From Spirochaetaceae bacterium (lineage in GTDB: Bacteria > Spirochaetota > Spirochaetia > Treponematales > Rectinemataceae), in contig DMNL01000079.1 of NCBI GenBank assembly GCA_003452735.1, positions 1 through 5,496 on the forward strand: a stretch of 5,496 nucleotides of DNA, read 5' to 3'. Under the pieces are notes generated by a model that was not told the DNA's origin, did not search any database, and saw only the letters and a list, made by a program, of their open reading frames with translations. Shown one piece after another: positions 1-5,496 of the stretch (positions within the stretch are counted from its first letter, which is position 1; every line of letters begins with the position of its first letter). The position numbers and the translations under genes are program-made.

Positions 1-1254
1 CAGCTATATGAAGGCGTAGACATGGGGCATCAGCGGACTGGACTCATCACATATATGAGGACGGATTCTACGAGGATTTCCGAGGCCGCGCTCCATGAGA
101 CACATGAATGGCTTACAAAATACTTTCCCAATCAGACTCCGCATACGCCTATTCGATATTCAGTAAGCAATGCAGCTCAGGACGCTCATGAAGCAATACG
201 GCCTACTCGAGTGGATATTACTCCCGATGAAGCAGGACGCTACCTAAGAGGCGATCAACTTAAGTTGTACGCCCTCATTTGGGAACAATTCGTTGCTTCT
301 CAGATGAAACCCGCAGTGATTCGGACCTTAACTGCCGACATTCAAATTGGTGATGGAATTTTTCGTAATTCAGCCTCTAGTTTCATAGAAGAGGGGTTCT
401 ATAAAGTAATTCGCCTCGCGGCTTCCAAGGAGGAACGAACAAGCCATTATCTTCCATTCGAGAAAGGTGAAATGCTCCTGGTAGAAAAAATTGAAAGCGA
501 ACAACATTTCACTCAGGGCCCTTCGCGCTACACGGATGCCTCAATTGTGCGAACTCTTGAGGAGCTAGGAATTGGAAGGCCTTCTACCTATGCGCCAACG
601 ATCGAGACTCTCATTGAGCGATATTATGTCCAGAGAGATAAACGCCAACTTGTCCCAACGCAGCTTGGCAAAATAATAAATGACATTCTTTCTAAAAACT
701 TTCCAGAAGTAATCAATACTGGATTTACTGCAGAGATGGAATCTATGCTCGATAAAGTCGAAGAGCAGAAAATCGATTGGGTAAGTGAACTTAAAAAGTT
801 CTATTTCCCCTTGGTGGATAAAGTCGAAAACGCTTTGAATGCCCTAGAGGATATGCATGGGGTATTGGATGAGAAGACTAATGAAAAGTGCCCGATCTGC
901 GGCCGTCCTCTCATAAAAAAGCTAGGAAGGTTTGGGTATTTTCTATCTTGTTCAGGATTCCCAGAATGCACATTCACTAAATCCGTACCGCTGGCTATTT
1001 GCCCAAAATGCGGAGGCGATATCGTTCCGCGTGTTTCGAATAAGGGTAGACGAAAGAAATTCTATGGCTGCTCGAACTATCCCGAATGCAGTTTTAAAAC
1101 CCTTTATAAGCCAACAAATGCTACTTGCCCAAAATGCGGCTGGTTTCTCGTTGAAAAATACGACAAAAAGACTGGTCATTACAAGGTTTGCATAAACCCA
1201 GATTGTGATTACCTCCACTCAAGTCAACAGAGTGGAGACAATAGCGGAGAGTAA
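1..1254 (+). CDS. topA: DNA topoisomerase I, C-terminal half (5' end outside window)
   Basis: Type IA topoisomerase, which relaxes negative supercoils by passing one strand through a transient break in the other. The reading frame is open from base 1 (QLYEGVDMG...), so the ATG at 22 is an internal methionine and the gene is cut by the left edge. 417 residues are visible, about half the usual length. The catalytic tyrosine lies in GLITYMRTDS (Tyr codon 52-54), followed by the family's DAHEAIRPT motif (181-207) and the SIVRTLEELGIGRPSTYA segment from 541. The C-terminus carries three four-cysteine zinc ribbons: 889-969 (CPIC...CSGFPEC), 1000-1089 (CPKCG...CSNYPEC) and 1126-1206 (CPKCG...CINPDC), all with complete cysteine sets. 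A short hydrophilic tail ends at TAA 1252-1254, 6 bases before the recombinase gene, so the two are probably cotranscribed. The family call is essentially certain; the N-terminal Toprim domain is not in view. Confidence 0.97.
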   Translation, partial: QLYEGVDMGHQRTGLITYMRTDSTRISEAALHETHEWLTKYFPNQTPHTPIRYSVSNAAQDAHEAIRPTRVDITPDEAGRYLRGDQLKLYALIWEQFVASQMKPAVIRTLTADIQIGDGIFRNSASSFIEEGFYKVIRLAASKEERTSHYLPFEKGEMLLVEKIESEQHFTQGPSRYTDASIVRTLEELGIGRPSTYAPTIETLIERYYVQRDKRQLVPTQLGKIINDILSKNFPEVINTGFTAEMESMLDKVEEQKIDWVSELKKFYFPLVDKVENALNALEDMHGVLDEKTNEKCPICGRPLIKKLGRFGYFLSCSGFPECTFTKSVPLAICPKCGGDIVPRVSNKGRRKKFYGCSNYPECSFKTLYKPTNATCPKCGWFLVEKYDKKTGHYKVCINPDCDYLHSSQQSGDNSGE

Positions 1255-1260
1255 TGAATC

Positions 1261-2157
1261 ATGGATGCGCGATTTTTGGACTATCTTGATTACCTTGGTT
1301 CTGTGAGAGGCCTTTCGCTTAGGACAGTGGAAGCATATAGGCGGGATCTCGCGCAATACGAGGTATTTCTCGAAGGAAAAGACCTCGATGAGGCAGATGC
1401 AAGCGATATTAGAACATTTGCTGGTACCCTTGTGATGGAGAAAAGAGCGGCTTCATCTATCAACAGGGCTTTATCTGCGGTACGCGGTTTTTATAGATAT
1501 CGGATGAAATTTCATGAAAAAGGGAAGGATCCAGCGCGAGAAGTAGAAAATGTGCCGACAGGAAGAAGTCTTCCATCATTTCTTTTTGAAGAAGAGATCA
1601 ATAGTTTTCTTGAAAGCATCGAGGGTGAAACTTTTTTAGATGTAAGGGATAGGGCTCTTTTGGAGGTCATGTATTCTACAGGCTGCCGTGTTTCGGAACT
1701 ATGTGGAATGCGGCTTTCAAGATTAAACATGAACAACTTTACAATCCGTGTAAAAGGCAAGGGCGCTAAGGAGCGTCTTGTGTTCCTCTGCGATGCAGCA
1801 AACCAAGCGCTGAGCCGATATCTGCCGTATAGAGCAGCTGTTATTCGAAAGTATGGAATCGAAGAACATGATAGGATCTTTGTCAATTCAAGAGGTCGAC
1901 CATTGAGTTCTCGTGGTGCTGAAAAAATAGTTGAGAAGCGGCGTCTCAAGGCTGGTATTAGGAAACACCTGACACCACACACATTTCGCCATAGCTTTGC
2001 AACTCATTTAGTGGCTGCTGGTGCAGACATGCGCGTTGTACAAGAGATGCTTGGTCATTCGAACATCTCAACCACGCAGGTTTATGCTCATGTCGATATG
2101 GAGCGTTTGCGCCGGGTTTATGAACAGGCGCATCCGCATGGTTCAAAGACTAAATAA
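1261..2157 (+). CDS. xerC: Tyrosine recombinase, XerC type (chromosome dimer resolution)
   Basis: A 298-residue site-specific recombinase of normal Xer length. The N-terminal SAM-like core-binding domain covers roughly residues 1-85 and the catalytic domain roughly 105-290. All catalytic residues are present: Arg143 (STGCRVSEL), Lys167 (VKGKGAKER), His240 and Arg243 (HTFRH), His266 (LGHSNISTTQ) and the nucleophile Tyr275 (VYAHVD). Known role of the family: with a partner Xer protein it cuts and rejoins DNA at dif near the terminus, stimulated by FtsK, to resolve chromosome dimers. The C-terminal VYEQAHP segment and the topA-recombinase-hslVU order favour XerC (CodV in Bacillus) over XerD, but paralogue assignment from sequence alone is not certain. 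The ATG at 1261 is preceded by GGAGAG at 1246-1251. The ATG at 1254 overlaps the topA stop but is in another frame. There is no sign of an integron, phage or att site, so this is a housekeeping recombinase rather than an integrase of a mobile element. Confidence 0.93.
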   Translation: MDARFLDYLDYLGSVRGLSLRTVEAYRRDLAQYEVFLEGKDLDEADASDIRTFAGTLVMEKRAASSINRALSAVRGFYRYRMKFHEKGKDPAREVENVPTGRSLPSFLFEEEINSFLESIEGETFLDVRDRALLEVMYSTGCRVSELCGMRLSRLNMNNFTIRVKGKGAKERLVFLCDAANQALSRYLPYRAAVIRKYGIEEHDRIFVNSRGRPLSSRGAEKIVEKRRLKAGIRKHLTPHTFRHSFATHLVAAGADMRVVQEMLGHSNISTTQVYAHVDMERLRRVYEQAHPHGSKTK

Positions 2158-2161
2158 GTTA

Positions 2162-2170
2162 AAGAGAGGA
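2162..2170 (+). promoter_or_regulatory. Ribosome binding site of hslV
   Basis: The purine run AAGAGAGGA lies in the 17-base gap between the recombinase stop and the ATG at 2175, with GAGG followed by about 6 bases. It supports that ATG as the hslV start. This matters because the start sets the length of the propeptide in front of the catalytic threonine. Confidence 0.7.
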
Positions 2171-2174
2171 AATT

Positions 2175-2765
2175 ATGGAAATACATGCGACAACGATACT
2201 GGCTGTTAGAAAAGATGGACATGTTGCAATGGCAGGCGATGGCCAGGTTACAATGAATAACACTGTGCTCAAGAGCAATGCTCGCAAAATACGTACAATC
2301 TATAACGGCAAAGTGCTATGTGGCTTTGCAGGAGCGACTGCCGATGCCTTTACGCTATTTGAACACTTCGAAGCCAAGGTGCAGGAATATGGCGGAGATC
2401 TGACGAGAGCCTCGGTCGAGTTAGCAAAAGACTGGCGCACCGATCGAATACTTCGCAAGCTTGAGGCTATGCTCCTGGTAGCGGATCAATCGAAGATGTT
2501 CCTGCTTTCCGGGACGGGAGATGTAGTAGAGCCAAGCGAAGATGCCATTGCAATAGGTTCTGGAGGTAGCTATGCATACGCGGCTGCAATTGCCTACCTC
2601 GACGCCTCGCGCAGGATAGAAGAGGCTGCAAAATCCACTGCAAGCGGAGATGCCGAAATGCTCCATGGCAGCTTTTCAGCCCGTGAAATTGCGGAGCGAA
2701 GCCTAAAGATTGCCTCAAGCATATGCATATATACGAATGATCAGATTACCGTGGAGGAGATATGA
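2175..2765 (+). CDS. hslV: ATP-dependent protease peptidase subunit HslV (ClpQ)
   Basis: Threonine peptidase of the proteasome beta-subunit fold. In known systems it forms a double hexameric ring in the cytoplasm and degrades proteins fed in by HslU. The start reads [15 protein letters not shown]: removing five residues would expose Thr6 as the N-terminal nucleophile. Asp22 (AGDGQVT) and Lys38 (SNARKIR) match the E. coli catalytic Asp17 and Lys33 in mature numbering. [24 protein letters not shown] and AIGSGGSYA are all conserved. The protein is 196 residues against 176 in E. coli. The surplus is mostly an insertion of about 20 residues around 145-166 (nt about 2607-2672), between the helix after GSGGSYA and the SAREIAE helix; the frame stays open through it. 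The C-terminus [13 protein letters not shown] is normal. The stop codon overlaps the hslU start in ATGA, implying coupled translation and balanced subunit supply. Confidence 0.96.
   Translation: MEIHATTILAVRKDGHVAMAGDGQVTMNNTVLKSNARKIRTIYNGKVLCGFAGATADAFTLFEHFEAKVQEYGGDLTRASVELAKDWRTDRILRKLEAMLLVADQSKMFLLSGTGDVVEPSEDAIAIGSGGSYAYAAAIAYLDASRRIEEAAKSTASGDAEMLHGSFSAREIAERSLKIASSICIYTNDQITVEEI
2753..2760 (+). promoter_or_regulatory. Ribosome binding site of hslU inside the end of hslV
   Basis: GGAGGAGA, a strong Shine-Dalgarno match, sits within the last codons of hslV. GGAGG is followed by only 4 bases before the ATG at 2762, which is slightly tight. Together with the ATGA overlap it fixes the hslU start and suggests that ribosomes finishing hslV re-initiate on hslU. 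Confidence 0.8.
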
Positions 2766-4129
2766 TTACTGAGAAAGACGCGCTTACTCCCCATAAGATA
2801 GTGGAAGAACTAGATCGGTATATCGTTGGCCAGGAAAAAGCAAAAAAGGCCGTGGCCATTGCACTGCGCAATCGAATCAGACGACAATGCCTCCCTCCAG
2901 AAATTCGAGAGGAGATTGCTCCAAAGAATATTCTTATGATAGGACCCACTGGCGTGGGAAAAACCGAAATTGCTCGTCGCCTCGCCAAGCTCTGCAATGC
3001 ACCTTTTCTTAAAATAGAGGCCACAAAATACACGGAAGTAGGCTATGTTGGCCGTGATGTTGAATCTATGGTTCGAGACCTTATGGCAGCAGCCGTATCG
3101 ATGGTTAAAGAAGAAATGGAGACTCAAGTCGAGAACGAAGCGAAGAGACGCGCAGAAGAAAGACTGTTGGATATCCTGCTTCCAGGTCTGGCTAAATCTG
3201 ATGAGCCTATTGGGCAGTCTCAAGCAACTTTGATAATCCCTAGCTCTGGGATGGAAACAAAAGAAAAATTTCGATCTCTCTTGAGGGAAGGCAAGCTAGA
3301 TTCGCGGCAGATCGAAATTTTGGTGCCGGCCCAGGGCCCACAGATCGAGCTCTTTGCTGGAACGCAGTTCGAAGAGATGAATATAGCTTTAGGCGGATTG
3401 CAGGGCTTATTTGGTGGTAATAAGAAGAAAAAGACAGTTAGTGTCGCAGAAGCCTTGCCTATTCTTGAAGCAGAAGAAAAAGAACATCTGGTCGACCAGG
3501 AGAAGATTGTCCAGGAGGCTCGTAGACGAACTCAGGAATTAGGCATCATTTTCGTCGATGAGATGGATAAGATTGCGAACCGGGAAGCTAGAGGCTCTTC
3601 GGGGATAGACGTTTCCAGAGAAGGTGTCCAGCGAGATCTTTTGCCCATAGTCGAAGGAACGATTGTCAACACAAAATGGGGGCCAATCGATACTACTCAT
3701 ATTCTATTCATCGGAGCAGGAGCATTCACTGTAGCCAAGCCTCAAGATCTCATACCAGAGCTGCAAGGGCGCTTCCCAATTCGAGTAGAGCTAGATGCCT
3801 TGACCGGTGATGATTTCGTGAGAATACTCACTGAACCCAAGAATGCTCTTGTTACCCAATATATTCAGCTTCTGGGCACCGAAGATGTGCAGCTTGAGTT
3901 CACTGAGGATGCTATCGCAAGAATTGCCGAGATCGCAGCCGCAGCCAATAGGCAAAGCGAGAATATAGGTGCGCGACGCCTGCAGACGGTCATGGAAAGG
4001 CTCCTAGAAGATATTTCCTTCTATGCTGATCAGCATGTAGGCACAAAAGTCATCATCGATAGGGCATATGTGGATGAGCGCTTCAAAGACTATGTCCAAC
4101 AGCAGGATTTGAGCAAATACATCCTCTAG
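2762..4129 (+). CDS. hslU: ATP-dependent protease ATPase subunit HslU (ClpY)
   Basis: AAA+ unfoldase of the HslUV protease: a hexameric ring that unfolds substrates using ATP and threads them into HslV. It is 455 residues, close to the usual 440-470. Visible in order: the N-terminal [16 protein letters not shown] signature; Walker A GPTGVGKT (61-68); the pore loop GYVGRD (94-99), which grips substrate; the intermediate (I) domain from about 110 to 245, rich in charged helix and with a lysine cluster at 221-224; Walker [10 protein letters not shown] (262-270); FIGAGAF at the sensor I position (317-323); the arginine finger in LQGRFPIR (Arg337); and sensor II in NIGARRL (401-407). The end DLSKYIL matches the tail that inserts between HslV subunits to activate them (DLSRFIL in E. 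coli). Every functional element looks intact. The gene overlaps hslV by 4 bases. TAG at 4127-4129 is followed 23 bases later by the sigma factor ATG. Confidence 0.98.
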   Translation: MITEKDALTPHKIVEELDRYIVGQEKAKKAVAIALRNRIRRQCLPPEIREEIAPKNILMIGPTGVGKTEIARRLAKLCNAPFLKIEATKYTEVGYVGRDVESMVRDLMAAAVSMVKEEMETQVENEAKRRAEERLLDILLPGLAKSDEPIGQSQATLIIPSSGMETKEKFRSLLREGKLDSRQIEILVPAQGPQIELFAGTQFEEMNIALGGLQGLFGGNKKKKTVSVAEALPILEAEEKEHLVDQEKIVQEARRRTQELGIIFVDEMDKIANREARGSSGIDVSREGVQRDLLPIVEGTIVNTKWGPIDTTHILFIGAGAFTVAKPQDLIPELQGRFPIRVELDALTGDDFVRILTEPKNALVTQYIQLLGTEDVQLEFTEDAIARIAEIAAAANRQSENIGARRLQTVMERLLEDISFYADQHVGTKVIIDRAYVDERFKDYVQQQDLSKYIL

Positions 4130-4140
4130 TGGTAAATAGG

Positions 4141-4150
4141 AAAGGAAGGA
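4141..4150 (+). promoter_or_regulatory. Ribosome binding site that decides the sigma factor start
   Basis: AAAGGAAGGA precedes the ATG at 4153, with the first AGGA (4143-4146) 6 bases from it. The alternative in-frame GTG at 4129 overlaps the hslU TAG but has only pyrimidine-rich sequence upstream (ACATCCTC). The ATG is therefore preferred. Confidence 0.65.
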
Positions 4151-4152
4151 TC

Positions 4153-4932
4153 ATGGACTATGCAACATTAGAAGAAGATCGCTTATGGGAACTCTACCGA
4201 AGAACTGCAGACATCCATATCCGCAATGAGATCATTGTGCGCTACGCTCCGCTAGTCAAATATGTAGCTGGAAAAGTATCTGTAACCTTGCCCTCGATGG
4301 TGGAATATCGAGACCTTGTCGGATATGGGACATTTGGGCTCCTTGATGCAATAGAAAAATTCGATCCTCAAAAGCATGTAAAATTCAAGACTTATGCTGT
4401 TACACGGATACGTGGAGCTATATACGATCATTTAAGGGAGTTGGACTGGGTACCTCGTTCCATACGCCGAAAGACCAAGCAGATAGAGCGCGCTATTGCT
4501 AAATTAGAGAGTCAGCTCGGGCGACCTGCCAACGATGAAGAGATAGCGAAAGAGATGGGGATAGAGCGCAAAGAACTCTTGAAGATAATGGCTAAAGTAG
4601 CGTCTTCCTCAATTCTTTCCTTGCAGGAGATATGGCCAATGAATTCCGAAGCAGAGGGATATACCATAGAAGATTCTCTCGAATCGATGCGAATTGAAAA
4701 TCCCGACTTGGTACTCGAACGTGAAGAAATCCGTAAAGTCGTATTCGAGGCTCTCCAGGAGCTACCCGAGAAAGAAAAAAAAGTTATGGTCCTATACTAC
4801 TATGAGAATCTGACCTTACGAGAAATAGGCAAGATACTTGAGGTAACAGAATCTAGGGTGAGCCAGCTCCATACTAAGGCTATTTTGCGCCTTCGTGCTA
4901 AACTGTCGAACAAGAAACGTGGCATAATATAA
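4153..4932 (+). CDS. whiG: RNA polymerase sigma factor of the sigma-28 family (FliA/WhiG/SigD)
   Basis: Alternative sigma factor that directs RNA polymerase, in known relatives, to late flagellar and chemotaxis promoters. It is 259 residues from the ATG at 4153, or 267 from the GTG at 4129. Region 2 spans about residues 20-105 (RNEIIVRYAPLVKYVAGKV, the RDLVGYGTFGLLDAIEKF core-binding part, then the -10 recognition stretch FKTYAVTRIRGAIYDHLR and WVPRSIRRK). Region 3 spans about 106-185 (LGRPANDEEIAKEMG, SSILSLQEIW). Region 4 spans about 190-255, ending in the -35-binding helix-turn-helix LTLREIGKILEVTESRVSQL. Region 1.1 is absent, as usual in this class. The C-terminus resembles treponemal WhiG. 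It follows hslU by 23 bases and is probably cotranscribed with hslVU. No flagellar gene and no anti-sigma factor FlgM is visible here. The sigma-28 class is well supported; the regulon is inferred. fliA is an equally valid symbol. Confidence 0.92.
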   Translation: MDYATLEEDRLWELYRRTADIHIRNEIIVRYAPLVKYVAGKVSVTLPSMVEYRDLVGYGTFGLLDAIEKFDPQKHVKFKTYAVTRIRGAIYDHLRELDWVPRSIRRKTKQIERAIAKLESQLGRPANDEEIAKEMGIERKELLKIMAKVASSSILSLQEIWPMNSEAEGYTIEDSLESMRIENPDLVLEREEIRKVVFEALQELPEKEKKVMVLYYYENLTLREIGKILEVTESRVSQLHTKAILRLRAKLSNKKRGII

Positions 4933-4957
4933 GTAAGCATAAAAAGTTTATATTGAA

Positions 4958-5496
4958 TCAAGAATTCTGTTGAATTTCTGTTTTTTCTCTGCTACTGGAA
5001 GAGGAAGAAGATCTGGCCTCATGTTTTCCAATCCCATATTGTTCTATTTTTTGATAGAGTGTCTTTCGGCCTATTTTAAGTATCTCGGCAGCTTTAGACT
5101 TGTTTCCTCCTACCAGCGCAAGCGTTTCTGCAATGATAATTCGCTCGGCTTCTTCCAAGGATGAAAAGGCTGGTATACTGATAGTCCGAGCTTCTCCGCT
5201 CGAGCGCGGTCCTGGAGGAAGGTCATCGAGAGTTATCAGCTTGCCAGAAGCCATAACCACTGCACTTTCGATGCAATTCCTCAGTTCGCGGACATTACCC
5301 GGCCAGTCGTAGGTATAGAGAGCCTGCCTGACTTTTGGATCGAAGCCCTCAATCTGCTTGCCATTCTCATCTGCAAACTCTCTCAAGAAAGCCATGGCTA
5401 GAAGTGGAATGTCTTCTCTGCGTTCGCGCAATGGAGGCACATGAATGTTGACTACATTCAGACGATAATATAAGTCTTCTCTAAAGCGGCCTTCGG
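4958..5496 (-). CDS. Sigma-54-dependent transcriptional activator, NtrC family (C-terminal part; 5' end outside window)
   Basis: C-terminal 178 residues of an enhancer-binding protein that activates sigma-54 RNA polymerase by ATP hydrolysis. The frame is open to the right edge (EGRFREDLYYRLNVVNIH), so the codon at 5438-5440 is an internal valine, not a start. In order: the end of the AAA+ domain with the arginine-finger region GRFREDLYYRL, then VPPLRERREDIPLL, the sensor II motif WPGNVREL (5282-5305), a linker, and a Fis-type helix-turn-helix (5030-5158) with GGNKSKAAEILKIGRKTLYQKI. After the helix-turn-helix comes a 20-odd-residue tail with seven consecutive serines (4991-5011), which is unusual. 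Walker A, Walker B, the GAFTGA loop and any receiver or sensor domain lie outside the window, so the signal it answers to cannot be told; an AtoC/NtrC-like response regulator is the likely form. It converges on the sigma-28 gene with 25 bases between stop codons. Confidence 0.93.
   Translation of the reverse strand, partial: EGRFREDLYYRLNVVNIHVPPLRERREDIPLLAMAFLREFADENGKQIEGFDPKVRQALYTYDWPGNVRELRNCIESAVVMASGKLITLDDLPPGPRSSGEARTISIPAFSSLEEAERIIIAETLALVGGNKSKAAEILKIGRKTLYQKIEQYGIGKHEARSSSSSSSREKTEIQQNS
4961..4986 (+). terminator. Weak candidate intrinsic terminator of the plus-strand run
   Basis: AGAATTC (4961-4967) can pair with GAATTTCT (4972-4979) as a 7-base-pair stem with one bulged T and a TGTT loop. 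After one G comes TTTTTT (4981-4986). The stem has only two G-C pairs, so it would be weak. It is the only hairpin plus T-run I see after the sigma factor gene. It lies inside the 3' coding end of the opposing gene, where the T-run is read as coding sequence. Confidence 0.25.

Noticed and set aside
999..1139. 15-base direct repeat TTGCCCAAAATGCGG at 999-1013 and 1125-1139
   Set aside because: Both copies encode the CPKCG start of zinc ribbons 2 and 3 in topoisomerase I. The repeat follows from the repeated protein domain, not from a mobile or regulatory element.
1512..1982. Long open frame on the minus strand (156 codons) inside the recombinase gene
   Set aside because: It lies wholly within a gene with a complete set of catalytic residues. 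Its translation shows no recognisable domain and no ribosome binding site decides a start. It is a shadow frame.
1261..2157. Possibility that the tyrosine recombinase marks an integron, phage or transposon
   Set aside because: Its length and motifs are those of housekeeping Xer proteins. It sits in the conserved topA-hslVU order, and no att repeats, cassette genes or tRNA are nearby.
2810..3223. Minus-strand open frame of 137 codons within hslU
   Set aside because: It is antisense to the Walker A and I-domain region of an intact hslU. The translation has no family features, only cysteine- and phenylalanine-rich antisense composition.
4926..4954. AATATAA/TTATATT inverted repeat spanning the convergent gap, as a bidirectional terminator
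   Set aside because: The 7-base-pair stem is entirely A-T, the loop is about 15 bases, and no T-run follows on either strand. It is unlikely to terminate by itself, so it is mentioned only in the junction finding.
5100..5312. Plus-strand open frames of 64-70 codons at 4970-5164 and 5100-5312
   Set aside because: Both are antisense to the sensor II and Fis helix-turn-helix coding region of the NtrC-family gene and show no independent coding signals.

Overview
The window is a densely packed stretch of bacterial chromosome with about 45% G+C by eye. It holds six protein genes, two of them cut by the window edges. There are no RNA genes, mobile elements, CRISPR arrays or long intergenic regions. 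The best guess for the source is a spirochaete related to Treponema. Two things point there: the sigma-28 protein, whose C-terminus (LRLRAKLSNKKRGII) looks like the WhiG/FliA factors annotated in treponemes, and the gene order topA, xer-type recombinase, hslV, hslU. From memory, Borrelia has hslV-hslU directly before flgB, and Treponema pallidum has topA and a recombinase directly before flgB. Firmicutes share a similar order (topA, codV, clpQ, clpY, codY, flgB), so the assignment is an inference, not proof.

Layout: positions 1-4932 read as one plus-strand run of five genes with very short or negative spacing. They are the 3' half of topA (1-1254), a XerC-type tyrosine recombinase (1261-2157), the HslV peptidase (2175-2765), the HslU unfoldase (2762-4129, overlapping hslV by 4 bases) and a sigma-28 family factor (start most likely 4153, end 4932). 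The gaps are 6, 17, -4 and 23 bases. No terminator is visible between the genes, so they are probably one transcript entering from the left. A 25-base AT-rich gap follows. Then, on the minus strand (4958-5496), comes the 3' end of a convergent gene for a sigma-54-dependent activator of the NtrC family, which continues beyond the right edge.

Function: topA and xerC maintain the chromosome (relaxing negative supercoils, resolving chromosome dimers). HslV and HslU form one ATP-dependent protease. The last plus-strand gene is a transcription factor of the class that normally switches on late flagellar genes. In the remembered related genomes the flgB flagellar operon follows hslVU; here a lone sigma-28 gene takes that place and the strand then switches. 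The genes themselves are well-known families, and I see no undescribed system. The points most worth a second look are a roughly 20-residue insertion in HslV, the position of the sigma-28 gene, and the tight convergent junction, where the only weak terminator candidate for the plus-strand run lies inside the opposing gene.
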